NCBI GenBank assembly: GCA_003116975.1
Contig: BGKB01000120.1
Span: 186,001-250,000 of the forward strand
From: Aurantiochytrium sp. KH105
Taxonomy: Eukaryota; Sar; Bigyra; Thraustochytrida; Thraustochytriidae
Length of the DNA stretch: 64,000 nt
Direction of reading: 5' to 3'
The translations under genes were made by a program, and so were the position numbers. The notes below the pieces were generated by a model, which saw nothing but the letters and a program-made list of their open reading frames with translations, had not been told where the DNA came from and ran no database searches. This document shows positions 29,296 to 39,570 of the stretch, piece after piece. Position 1 is the first letter of the stretch. Every line of letters begins with the position of its first letter.

Positions 29296-31272
29296 TCAGA
29301 GGAAAAGAGCGTCATCGTCGGCAACGACATGAGGCCCGTATCCGCGCTTGCGCGCTTTGCGCATGTACGTTTGGTTTTTGCGGTTCTCAAGTACATAGGG
29401 CTCGCGACGCTTGACGACAGCAGCGACCTTTTGCACGGAGCCACGCAGGCGCGAGGCATCGACCCAGGGGTGGCGCATGACGTCCTTGAGGGAAAAGCGT
29501 GTCTCGGGCCCAAGCCAGAGCATGCTTGCGAGGAGGTCCTTGGCCTCCTCAGAGATGTGCACATCACGCTGCAAGAGGTTGGGCGTGGTCCAGGGGACAA
29601 GCGTGAGCTCGTCCTCGGAACTGAGGTCGGTGTCAGCTGTATCGGCGTCACCAGGCGAGCTGCCGTCGTCGCTGACAAGGGCCGAGCGCTCGTAATAGTC
29701 GCGGCGGCGGATCCACTCGCCCTCCTCGTAGGGCAGCACGCCAAAGAGCATGACGTGAAGGACTACGCCGAGGCTGTATACGTCAGCCTTGGAACCGCAG
29801 TAGCGGCCCTTGGCGACCTCGGGCGCCTGGTAGGAGAGCGTCCCAGAACGAGAGTTGACTACGAGCTTGGGCGTTTTAAAGCGCGCAACGCTGCGGCTCT
29901 CGCTGCCACGCGAGGCAATGCTGCCATCGCTATCGAGGCTGGAAATACTATTGTAGCTGACAGTCTTTGCGCCCATGTGGTGACGCTCGCCAAAGTGGTT
30001 TCGGTGGCCCTCCGTCTGGTGCGAAGCATGGGTGCTATTGTACATGGAGAGAAGGTTGCTCACGGAGTGCGACCCGCGGAGACTGGCGCTCGTGCTCGCG
30101 CCCGTAGAAGTCGTGTTCATGGATCCGCCACGCGTCGACTCGCCAGAGAGACTCCGCGTGGCGGCCGCGGCGACGGCGGCATCGATGTCGGCGTCGCTGG
30201 CCGCGGCGCGGCGCGTCTTGCCCTTAGTAATGGCAGCAAAGAGCTGCTCGTCATGCTCGGGCGAGAGTGCGTCCGGGTTTGGCTGCGGCGTGGCATCGAG
30301 GTCGTAGATGCCGTCGCCGAGGCTGGCCTTGACGGTGAGCAGCTGACCGCCGCCTTCGTCGTACGAGGAGAGCGAAAAGGAGGGCATGCGGCCTATCGAG
30401 GATGCCGACGTAGAGGCCCCCGAGGACGGGATGGCATTCGCGCCCCCAAATCGGGAGTTGGGAGGGAACAGATGGACGAGAGGCGAGGGCGAGGGCGAGG
30501 GTGAAGAATCGAGGGAGGCCGAAGAGTTGATGCTTGAGAGCGAAGTCAGCGAGGCGACGGTGCGCATGTCCGCAAAGGAAGAGACGACGCGTCTGTGAGA
30601 GCGGCGGCTACCGCCGCCCGCAACAGAGCGCGCGCCCGAGGCGTGCTCGGAAGCGCGGTCACAGTGCGATCCAACGAGGCGCTGGCGGCGAGACTTTTTG
30701 CCGTGCTTGCTCGTGCGCAGAGGCTTGACGACTTCGGAGAGGCCAAAATCTGCAATTTTCACAATGCCGTTTTTGCCGAGCAGGATGTTTTCGGGTTTCA
30801 GGTCAAGGTGGACGACGCCGTGCTTGTGGAGGTGGGAGAGTCCGCGCACGACCTGTTGGAATACGGCACGGGCGGTCTCCTCGTTGAAGGGGATGCCCGA
30901 GCTGAGGTAGGAGAAGAGGTCGCCGCTGTCCATGTACTCTGTGACGATGACGCTCACGCGTCTGACGAGGTACGACGACTTTTCTCCGTGTTTGCTGGGG
31001 AAATCGACGTCGTGGAGGACGGTGACGAGGCCGCTGACGTTGGGGTGTCTGTTCTGGGGTTCTCCAAAGTACCGCAGGATTTCGAGTTCGCGCTGGACCT
31101 CGCGGCTCTTGAAGGTGTCAGGGTCCATGATCTTGAGCGCCACCAGCTGGCCCGTGCGCTTGTGCTTGCCGCACTTGACCTTGCTGGTCATGCCCTCGCC
31201 GAGGGTCTCGCCCACCTCGAAGTCACCCAGGACCCGTTTCTCCACCGCCGACCCGAACAGGAACGAGGCCAT
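29296..31272 (-). CDS. Serine/threonine protein kinase with a very long activation-loop insertion
   Basis: The 658-residue protein is a eukaryotic protein kinase, CAMK-like by overall look. Visible motifs in order: Gly loop LGEGMTSKV (about 24-32), the Lys of VALKIM (about 47), catalytic loop HLDLKPEN (155-162), DFGLSE (175-180), SGTLSYQAPE (476-485), and the ADVYSLGVVL helix (about 496-505). The HRD arginine is replaced by Leu. Between DFG and APE, normally 20-30 residues apart, lie about 305 residues rich in Ser, Ala, Gly and His with no domain. The stretch is in frame with no splice signs, has Ser-rich and Arg/Ser-rich parts, and would be a target for phosphorylation. The C-terminus ends in a basic tail then an acidic end. 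Activity is likely, since the catalytic Lys, the catalytic-loop Asp and the DFG Asp are all present. Confidence 0.9.
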   Translation of the reverse strand: MASFLFGSAVEKRVLGDFEVGETLGEGMTSKVKCGKHKRTGQLVALKIMDPDTFKSREVQRELEILRYFGEPQNRHPNVSGLVTVLHDVDFPSKHGEKSSYLVRRVSVIVTEYMDSGDLFSYLSSGIPFNEETARAVFQQVVRGLSHLHKHGVVHLDLKPENILLGKNGIVKIADFGLSEVVKPLRTSKHGKKSRRQRLVGSHCDRASEHASGARSVAGGGSRRSHRRVVSSFADMRTVASLTSLSSINSSASLDSSPSPSPSPLVHLFPPNSRFGGANAIPSSGASTSASSIGRMPSFSLSSYDEGGGQLLTVKASLGDGIYDLDATPQPNPDALSPEHDEQLFAAITKGKTRRAAASDADIDAAVAAAATRSLSGESTRGGSMNTTSTGASTSASLRGSHSVSNLLSMYNSTHASHQTEGHRNHFGERHHMGAKTVSYNSISSLDSDGSIASRGSESRSVARFKTPKLVVNSRSGTLSYQAPEVAKGRYCGSKADVYSLGVVLHVMLFGVLPYEEGEWIRRRDYYERSALVSDDGSSPGDADTADTDLSSEDELTLVPWTTPNLLQRDVHISEEAKDLLASMLWLGPETRFSLKDVMRHPWVDASRLRGSVQKVAAVVKRREPYVLENRKNQTYMRKARKRGYGPHVVADDDALFL

Positions 31273-31484
31273 CGTCCCCTCCGGCCGGCGCCTCGCGCCG
31301 CGCGCTCACGGCGGCCCGCCCGCCCGCCCGCCCGCCTCGTGCTCGCGCGCGCGCGCGTGCGTGCGTGCGCAGCCGCTGCCAGCGTTCGTTCGTTCGCGTC
31401 GCGTGGAACAATCAACAGTCAGTCTGCGCCAGTCTGCGCGTCTCTCGCGAGTCGCAGCAAGGAGACAAACAGACACACACACAC

Positions 31485-31486
<2 letters not shown>

Positions 31487-31531
<45 letters not shown>

Positions 31532-31532
31532 G
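31487..31532. repeat. (GACA)n tetranucleotide array
   Basis: About eleven nearly perfect GACA units, right after a short ACAC tract; upstream of the kinase gene on its promoter side. Confidence 0.92.
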
Positions 31533-33710
31533 CCGCACTCCGCGTCCCGGCGAACGAGCGCCCGCCCTCGCGCTTCGCTCCGCTCTGCTCTGCTCTGCTC
31601 CGCTCTGCTCCGCTCTGCTCCGCCGAGCTCTGCTCTGCCGCTGCGCCCTGCTGCGCTCCGGCCCCGCTCGCTCTGCCTCGCTCGCTCGCTCGCTCGCTCG
31701 GGCGCCGCGCGACGGAGCCGCGGCGGGATTCGGGACTGCCCGCCTGCCTCGGCGAGGCCCTCTCCCCTCTTTGTTTCCTCCTTTGTTTCCTTGCCCTCCG
31801 GATTTCTTTCATGTCATCATGACCCCCTTCTTTCCTCCTTCCTTCCTTTCTTCCTTCCTTTCTTTCTTTCGAGTTCTTTCAAGCTTGGCTTGTTTCGCCT
31901 CCGCCTCCTCGCTCTCTACAGCTAGCTAGCTACCGGTACTACATCGCCTGCGAGCCCCGCCTGCCTCCGTGCGCCGTGCGCCGCCGCGGTGCAATGCGGG
32001 CCCGGCGCTTGCACGCACGCCCGGGAAAGAGAGCGCGAGAAGCAACCAAGCAGCAGCTGCAGCTGCAGACCAGCCAGGCGCACGAAGCCCGCCCCGGCCA
32101 GCTGGCTGGCTGTCGGCGCTGCACGAGGCCCGCCGTCCTCGGCACGGGCTCGAGCGCGCACCGCACGCAAACGGCAACAAACTAAGCGGCGAGTGATGCG
32201 CTGCCGCAGGGTGGCTGCGAAGGGCGGGTCACTCCGGGACGGCGCTCCCTCCCCTCGCGGCCGCCGGTGCGGATGTTCTCGCGCGGCTCGGGCGCCCGGA
32301 TTCAAAACCGCAGCGGCAGCAGCGGCAGCGGCGGCAGCTGGCTGGCCGGCCGCGCGAGCTGTGCTGCTGCGCGGCGCGGCGGCGGGGGCGCGGGAGGGAG
32401 CGAGGGATGGATGAAATTGAAATGCGGCGCCGCGCGGGCGCGTAATGATGCGGAGCGAGGGATGGGTGGACGGACGCTCGCGAGCCGCGCCCGCAAGCAC
32501 GCGCGTGAAATTTCAAAACCGCGGTGAACTTGGGACCCTCGCCTCGCCGGCGCGGGCCTCCCTCTGCCGCATGGACGGACGCGCACGGCCTGCAGCAGCT
32601 GCTGCTGCTGCTGCTGCTGCTGCCTGCCGCTGCCCGTCGCCGCGGCGGCTCCGTCCCTGACCAGTGGCCGCCGGCACACTGGCGCGCGCGGCGTATCCGC
32701 GACCCGTCGCGGGCCCTGACTCGCATTTCAAAATGCGTCACCATGGCCGCGGCGGCATCCACGCCTCGCGCCCCAGCACGGCAGAAATCATGATGACGAT
32801 GCCTGCGGCAGTGCACGCAGCAGCAGCAGCAGCCATGGCAGCAGCCGGGCGGGCGAAGTCTTTTCTTCCTTCCTTCATTCCTTTCTTCCTTCACAGAAAA
32901 TGTTCACCATCCACGATTCCTCTCGTCATGTATTCGTTCGTTCTTATCTCTCTCTCTCTCTCGGTCTCGTCACCCTGCGCTTGGTTGCTTGCATCAGCCA
33001 GCCATGCAAGCCGCAGGTCCCGGCCGCGCATGAGGCCCCTGCCGTCAGCGATCAGCCCGGCCCGCCCCGGCCCGGCCCGCCTCGCACAGGCAGCGGCCAT
33101 GCCAGCCAGCCAGCCAGCCAGCCCGCCGCAGCCGGCCAGCTACAGCGGCTCGTCACGCTCCGCCTTGGCCCGGCCCGGACTGCCACGCGCGGGCGAACCC
33201 AGCGCGTGCCGCGCCGCCCGCGGATGACGCGGCGCGGTCCAGTTCGTCGCATAGGCAGCAGCAGCTGCAGCGGCCAGAGGGACGCCCCTCTCCTCGGAAG
33301 TACAGGTATACATGCGGACCTTGCTGTTACTACAACAAGTTAGCTTTTCAAGCATGCTCAAGCCGCTGCAGCCAGCTGCAGTGTCGGCCAGCGGCTGCCA
33401 GGCTGCTGCTGCCTGCACTGACATGACAAACTTCGCTTTCACATCAGGCAAGCAGCAGCAGCCGCCGGTAGCAGGCATGCGTGTATCCGGGGGACGGAAG
33501 CGTCTCGCTGTCGCTCGCTCGCTCGCTCGCTCGCGGCCATCATGATCGGCACGAGCTGCCCTGCCCTGTGCCAGCCAAGCAAGGCTCAGAAGGCGCCTGC
33601 CTGCCTTCGTTCGCGGGTCTACGACGATCCGCACGCTCGCTGCAGTGCAGCTGGCATCGGCAGCTGTAGCTGCTGAGCTCAGCTGGTCATCGCTGCTGCT
33701 GCTGCTGCCC

Positions 33711-33711
33711 T

Positions 33712-33741
<30 letters not shown>
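33711..33741. repeat. (GCT)n trinucleotide repeat, non-coding
   Basis: Ten tandem GCT/CTG units outside any supported gene, with several looser GCT/GCA runs around it (for example 32595-32622). Confidence 0.85.
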
Positions 33742-33744
<3 letters not shown>

Positions 33745-35462
33745 TCTCCTCGCCCACCCGAGCCACCGACTTGCTATAGAGCCGTGTGGGGTCTCGCTCG
33801 CCGAAGGCCCCTGCCGCTTGCTCGGTGTGGGCTCACGAGCCTCCGGCACCGCCGCGTTCGGCCGGCCCTCCCAAAGGCTCCGCGAGCGAGGTGGGAGCCC
33901 AGAGAGGACAGGCCGGCCGGAAGCAAGGCCGCGCAGCCGGGAAGCCTCCGCCGCCCCTTCAAGTTCCTCCTTGTGGCAGTGGCAGCGGCCATGGCGGATA
34001 ATGAATGTATGGAATAAGCCATGCCGGTGCGGTGCGGGGCGAGGCGGGGCGCTCGCTCTCTCGCTCTCTCCGCACCGCTGCCGCACGCTCACGAAAAAGT
34101 TCATGATGACGGACGGACCGGGAGATAAAAAACATGAGGAAGGAAGCTGCTGCTGCAGCAGTGAGATGGGCTGACGATCTTGTGGTAGGAAAGCAAGCAA
34201 GAGCAACAGCGGCATGCCTCAGACGGCCAGGTGAGCTGAGCTCCGCACGCCCTGCGTCTGGCCATGGAAAAGGCCACTTGAGGACGTGCGTGCATGAGTG
34301 TGTGTGCGTTTGTTCGTGCATGCTTGAAAGGACGAGCCACAAGAGCTCGGCAGGACGGAGCCTGGATTGCTCCGGCTGGCTGGCAGGGCGTGGCCTGGTG
34401 TGGTGTGGTGCCTGCCGCCAATACACGCACGCTCGTTCGCACGCACGCTGACGCTCGCTCGCTTACTCCCAGACGGTCTCAGCAGGAACGCTGCTCCGCT
34501 GTCCTTTAAATTTTCATTTCAACTGGCCCGCACAGGTGGGCCGGCTGCACCGCACCGCACCGCACCGCACCGACTGACGTGGTTGATGAGGCAATCAATT
34601 ATCATCTTCCCGAGAGAGAATTCCGAGAATTGAGCTGCAGCTGTTCCCTCGAAGCGGCAGCCAATCAGCCAGTCAACCAGCCCGCCAGCCCGTGCCGCCA
34701 GCCCGCAGCCAGGAGATGGCACCTGCAGGTCCCCGACCGACCAAACTCAACTCAACTTATCCAAGTTTCCTTCAATTTTCTGCTTTTCCTCATTTTCCGT
34801 CATTATAATCTACGTATCAATCAGTTCCGGTCCGTCCAGCAACGATCCAGCCACAGCCACCCGCCAGCTCAGTTATGCGAACCCGCCTGGCCACGCCGCA
34901 CCGCCGTCGGCAGCGGCAGCGGGCAGCTGGAACTTGCTTGGTGATCTTTTATACCGCTCGCGCAAAAAGCTCCTCGCTCCCACACCTCGGCTGCTCCTGC
35001 CCATAGCCGCAGAGGCCACACGCGGTCGTGGCTAATCGGGCCTCGTCGACTCCGCTCCGGCGCCGATGCGGGCGGCCCCGCGACTGCGGCCACGGGCGGA
35101 CCGGGCCTCGCCTGCTTCGCGTCGCTTCGCCTGGCACTGACGCCGGCGCAGACCGGACCGGACTGGCCCAGCCGACCCATCGCACGGTCTCGACGGGGCC
35201 TCCCCAGGCCCTCTACGGGAAGACCGGCAGAGGGCCTTCCGCTGCGGCGTGGAAGCCTCCGCCTGCGCCAAAGCAGCCTGCCATGCCAGGCCGGGCCGGC
35301 GGAGACTTTCCGGCGAAGCTTTTGCGCCGGCAGAGCTGCAGCTGCGGGCGGGCGGGCGGACGGGCGGGCAGCCAGGCAGGCACTGCCAGGCAGGCGGGGA
35401 TACTCTGTGGCTCTCACACACGCACACATACTCCACACACTCGAGGAGGCTCCGGAAGTCAA

Positions 35463-37103
35463 TCAATAGAACGCGCGCAGCAACGTCCAGAGAAGCGCCC
35501 CGACAGCCACTGCTTTCGAGGTGGCCCCGATACTCGCGCCAGAATCACTCATGACGGGCGGACTCGAAGGTGCCTCCGTGGTGACGCGACTGTCCACGTC
35601 GGTGAGGTTGCCCGGATCGTTCGTCAGGCAGCCGTAGCTGTGGTAGCCCGAGGCATCTGCGCTCTCGTTGAAAAACGCGTTCAAGACACGCACAGAGCAT
35701 GCAGAAAAACTCGGCGTACTCGACGAGGTTTCTGTCGTCACGTAGGCCGCCATGACATTGCCCGATGGACTCGAGCTCTCGCACGTCGAACCAGCGGTGC
35801 CATCGTGCTCGAGCCCAAGCTGATGACCAATCTCGTGCGCGACAATTACTGCAGAAGGCTGCGTTTCCCACTCAATCTGCGATATTGAAGCTGCACTATG
35901 CGAGCAGCAACCAGAGCCATCCGTGATGCAGTAGCCTTCTGGGTCTTCCCCGTCTAGAAGCTCGCGGATCCGATCGCATCCGGCGGTTTGATCGCAAGCC
36001 GTCTCCAGGTACGCTAGCCCCACCGTTTGGCCATCGAAATCCTTTCCGCTCAGCAAATGCAAAATGTCGTGCGTTGGCAACTCGTCCAGGTTAGCATTCC
36101 GCCACTCATTCAAGTTCTCCAAGAGGTCATTCGAGTCCACCTCGCCATTGGAAACCGCGCTCCCATTGATAGGCGCTGGATCTGATAAAAAGATGATTTG
36201 GCCTTGGAGAGAGACTCGGATTTCCAGTTGGCCCCAATCTTGTGAAGCGTAAATGAGGTCCACCATGTTGATGATGGCCACCGTCTCTTCGGACTTGTTT
36301 TGCGCATTCGACGAGGCCACACGATCTTCATCGCTTGCTGCGAGAACCTCAATGTACAGAGCGTCTGCGTCTCGGACCGCGCTGCTTGCAGCCGACGCTT
36401 CCCCTGTTGCCGGTCGAATCGTTGTCGCTGATGACGCAATCGATGCATTCGAAAGGCTCGGGGGCACGGTCTTGAGAGGCTTCTTGGGCAAAACCTCATC
36501 AATCGATGCAGAACCTTCCTCGAGAACACGCAGTGTGCGCACCTGCGCTTCGTCTGCACCCTCGACAAAGTCCACGTAGTGGTGCAGCCCATTGTCAAGC
36601 ACGAGGCCTCTGATACGAGACCCAAAGCGCGAAAATGCTGCGCGTCGCAGACCTCGAGAACCTGACGATCCGCTTGACATCTCTACGCCATGATAAAGAC
36701 CACGGATAAGCCTTTCTCGCGCGTCAAAGTCTTGCGTGTCAGCAACGCCATTCCAGTAAGAGGTCTCGACGTACGAAGGGGCCAAGAGCCCGCGGTTCTG
36801 ATGAACTTCAAATACGGTTGCGCTTGCTTCTCCGGGAAGGACCATGCCAATACGCTCAAGAGTCGCCTCGTCGCTCTCACGAAAGCTCACCTCGCCCTGG
36901 AGTGCACGATGATCGCGGTATTCAAGCTCAAGCGCTTCCACGCTTGCCTCTGCAAGATACGAATTCGAAGCGATTGCAGCCGTCTTACGGTCTCCTCGAG
37001 CTTGGCGATGGATCATCGCGCTTACTTGCACAGGCATTGTCAAGAGCACCAAAAACGTACTCGTCAGAGAGAGGATCACGCGTTTGCCCCGCCATGTCGT
37101 CAT
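35463..37103 (-). CDS. Secreted or GPI-anchored reprolysin (M12B/ADAM-like) metalloprotease
   Basis: From the ATG at 37103 the protein has 546 residues and begins with a signal peptide (basic start, then ILSLTSTFLVLLTMPVQVSA). A prodomain-like region of about 200 residues follows. The catalytic domain has the zinc motif HEIGHQLGLEHD with His423, Glu424, His427 and His433, the extended HExGHxLGxxHD form of the adamalysin family. The Met-turn is NVMAAY about 20 residues later. Several cysteines around both motifs fit disulfides. No disintegrin or EGF region is seen. The C-terminus is Ser/Thr-rich, then hydrophobic (GATSKAVAVGALLWTLLRAF), suggesting a GPI signal. The frame reads further upstream to 37283, but the signal peptide supports 37103. 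Confidence 0.88.
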   Translation of the reverse strand: MTTWRGKRVILSLTSTFLVLLTMPVQVSAMIHRQARGDRKTAAIASNSYLAEASVEALELEYRDHRALQGEVSFRESDEATLERIGMVLPGEASATVFEVHQNRGLLAPSYVETSYWNGVADTQDFDARERLIRGLYHGVEMSSGSSGSRGLRRAAFSRFGSRIRGLVLDNGLHHYVDFVEGADEAQVRTLRVLEEGSASIDEVLPKKPLKTVPPSLSNASIASSATTIRPATGEASAASSAVRDADALYIEVLAASDEDRVASSNAQNKSEETVAIINMVDLIYASQDWGQLEIRVSLQGQIIFLSDPAPINGSAVSNGEVDSNDLLENLNEWRNANLDELPTHDILHLLSGKDFDGQTVGLAYLETACDQTAGCDRIRELLDGEDPEGYCITDGSGCCSHSAASISQIEWETQPSAVIVAHEIGHQLGLEHDGTAGSTCESSSPSGNVMAAYVTTETSSSTPSFSACSVRVLNAFFNESADASGYHSYGCLTNDPGNLTDVDSRVTTEAPSSPPVMSDSGASIGATSKAVAVGALLWTLLRAFY

Positions 37104-38525
37104 GGTCGCGATTCTCTGGCTGCCTGTCTTGCCCTGCCTTGCCTTGCGAAGACGCACACGTGCTTGCGCCCGACGACAGACCCTGTTGGGGGCAGCGTCG
37201 CAGGCAACGTCCTGGCGACTTGCTTCGCGGAGGTTCCTTTCCGATTTGCAACAATGAATGCCTCGGTTTATGCATGAATCCAATCCAGGCCGCGGACCTC
37301 CTCCTACCTCTTGAAATTTGCTCGCCTTGCTTCTGCGGACGCGGATGCTACATGTTCCAGTCCTCGGCCTTTCATTTGTCCTGTGGGGCAGACGCGCGGA
37401 GATTGATTATCTTTGCTATTATTATCCTTGGGGCACACGCACGTACGCGCACACACACTCACGGCAAGCCTATACTATCTATCCTGCTCATGGCCATTCC
37501 CACTGCTGGGGCAAACGACGCGGACGGAGTCAGTGGTCTGAGAAATGAACGGATAAAAGTGGCATTCAAATGGAGCTAAGCCCCCACACCAGCTCAACTT
37601 GAAGGGTACCCCACCTCTTGTTTCACTCGCAATCTCAGCTGGCGAATGGATGTGAATTCCTTCTCGTTTTGAAGGGAGGAAAACATGTATGTATGTGGCT
37701 TGGTTTACCTGAAAACGTTTGAGACCGTCATTCGTTTGAGTCAGCCTTTCTTCCTGGCTGCCACTCTGCAAATGTTCGCGGATTGACAGCCTGCATTCGG
37801 CCTAGGTCTATATCTTGTCGCGAAGGAAGCTCGATGCGAAGGGCGTCATCGTCGTCAGGGCAAGCAGCGGAGCGCGACGCATTGCATTCGGCTCGATAAA
37901 GGCGAATGTCGCGGAGCCCGCGTTCCCGCCATTTATCTATCCAAAAAGAAAAACCCATCGCGCCCACTTCGCAACCCCCCGTCCCCAGCGAAGCAGCCGC
38001 GGCCGCCGCAGCCCGAGCCTCGCCACGCCACGCCACGCCAAGCCACGGCAACCTCGCCTCTCTTCTCTTGCCTCGTCCGTTCGCAACGGATCAACCAGGG
38101 GACCCGACGGCGAACCCGTTCCTTCCTGTTCTGCGACGCGGTCAACCGTCGCTGCGCCGTTAGGCCCGGGGCGCCAAGGGCCGCAAACGGGCGCGCAAGT
38201 GCCGCAAACGGGCGCGCAAGTGCAGCAACGCCGCGCGCAAGTGCCGCGAAGGCGCCGCAAGTGCAGCAAAGCACAGACGGCTGATCGATTGACGATCGAT
38301 CAATCGATCGAAGCAAACGACGAAGAAGCGCGGGCTCCTCGGCGCGCTCGGCTTGCTCGCTCGCGCGGAGAGGGAGGACGGCAGGCGCGCGGGCGCGCAA
38401 GGACGCGGCGAGGCGCCAGCGGCCGCTCCGGAGACGCCAGAGGCGCGTGGACGGGCGCTAGCTCGAGCTAGGCGGCGAGGCGGCGAGAGAGCGAGGGATA
38501 GCGCGACCGGCAACGCGCGGGGACG
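37104..38525. other. Intergenic region between divergent metalloprotease and prefoldin genes
   Basis: 1.4 kb upstream of both genes, so it should hold two promoters. The left half is mixed composition; the right half (from about 37950) is GC-rich with CACGC pentamers near 38025-38045, GCGCAAGTGC repeats near 38195-38265, GATCGATC-type palindromic stretches near 38283-38312 and a GCTAGCTCGAGCTAG palindrome-like element about 60 bp before the prefoldin ATG. No gene is supported. Confidence 0.55.
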
Positions 38526-39170
38526 ATGGCTTCCGGTGCAGCGGCGACGAGCGGCGGCGGCAACGCCGCCAAGACGTACCCGTTTGGGCTGGTAGAAAAG
38601 CGAACGGAGCGTAACATCCCCATGGTGACCTTTATCTCGGATGTGCCAGAGTTCATGAAGCAAGATGGCGCCGAGCTGAAAAACGTCATGGAGGCCTTGG
38701 ATGGCCTCTACAACGAGCTCAAGGCCCTCGAGTCTCGCTTCGTAAACATGCGGCAAGTGCACAAAATGCGCATCCCCGAGATCGAGGAAACTATTTCAGT
38801 CGTGGAGTTCTTGCAGAAGAAGGCCGAGGCCGGCGAGGATGAACCCATGATCACAAACTTTCAGCTCTCAGCAAGCATCTTCGCCGAGGCAAAGGTTAAT
38901 TATAACGCCGGGAAGGTCGTACTCTGGCTCGGCGCCTCGACGGCCGCCGAGCTCACTTTCGAGGAGGCCCTCGACATTCTCAAGACCAATCTCAAGCGCA
39001 AGGAAGACCAGCTCGCGCAATGCGAGGAGGATTTGCAGCTTACCAAGAAGCAGGTCACCACGGCAGAGGTGTGCATGGCACGGGTGTACAACAATGACGT
39101 CAAGGAGCGCCGCGCAGAGGCTGCGGCCAAGGCCGCCTCGGGCAAGGCGGGCGACGAGGAAGAAGAATAG
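38526..39170 (+). CDS. PFD3: Prefoldin subunit 3 (VBP1 homologue)
   Basis: This is an alpha-type subunit of the hexameric prefoldin co-chaperone, which hands nascent actin and tubulin to the CCT chaperonin. The 214-residue product matches the family in length and layout. A short Gly/Ala-rich start precedes NIPMVTFISDVPEFM, near the conserved start of the domain. The first coiled-coil helix (about 50-105) follows, with IPEIEETISVVEFLQKK. A beta-hairpin region contains the signature KVVLWLGAS with surrounding strands (about 125-145). The second coiled-coil helix (about 150-200) ends TTAEVCMARVYNNDVKERR, close to the family's TTTEVNMARVYNWDV. A short acidic tail ends the protein. No intron is needed. 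MSH2 starts 400 bp downstream on the same strand. Confidence 0.95.
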   Translation: MASGAAATSGGGNAAKTYPFGLVEKRTERNIPMVTFISDVPEFMKQDGAELKNVMEALDGLYNELKALESRFVNMRQVHKMRIPEIEETISVVEFLQKKAEAGEDEPMITNFQLSASIFAEAKVNYNAGKVVLWLGASTAAELTFEEALDILKTNLKRKEDQLAQCEEDLQLTKKQVTTAEVCMARVYNNDVKERRAEAAAKAASGKAGDEEEE

Positions 39171-39570
39171 TTGCTGCACTCTTTTCTCCATCAATTATCT
39201 TACCCTTGATAACTTCGCATTTGTTTTGATCGGCCTTTCATTCTTGCTTGCCGCGCTGCTGCGCCTATGCCAGCTTTTCTCATGTCGCTTGTGGCCTAGA
39301 AAAGGTGGCATGACATGGGCGATTGCTCCAAAAGAGAAGTTTGCATTCATTTCGGCTGCTTTTGCCAAAACACATCCGCACGTGCGTGTGTGACGCAGCT
39401 GTTGAAGTTTGAACGTGCAATGAGAGGATCACAAGCAAGACCTTTGCTGCCCGAACCACTGCCCGTGCCGCTAGCACTGTAGAGTATCGAAGCGAGGCGA
39501 GGCAAGGCGTTGCAAGGCGAGGTGAGGTGAGCCACCAAACCCCGAAAAGCGCTTAACCGCGACCAGCGCC
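39171..39570. other. Intergenic region between prefoldin 3 and MSH2
   Basis: 400 bp, AT-richer at the left (3' flank of prefoldin) and GC-rich with GGCGA/GGCAA pentamers at 39490-39530 just before MSH2. No gene is visible. Confidence 0.6.

Larger units (their letters stand above)
31273..35462. other. Gene-poor GC-rich microsatellite block
   Basis: 4.2 kb between the kinase start and the stop of the metalloprotease, both on the minus strand. It contains GACA repeats (31487-31532), CTCTG pentamers (about 31582-31640), GCTC repeats (about 31679-31702), TTCC/TTTC tracts (31828-31870), GCT triplets (about 33711-33741), GCTC again (about 33515-33532) and CGCAC pentamers (about 34552-34572). The open frames are Ala/Arg/Pro/Ser-rich and lack domains. 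A short AT-rich island lies near 34770-34830. I see no supported gene; the left end should be the kinase promoter. Confidence 0.6.

Noticed and set aside
30595-31929. 444-codon antisense frame over the kinase 5' half
   Set aside because: Shadow of the kinase gene followed by GC-rich repeat DNA; no domain.
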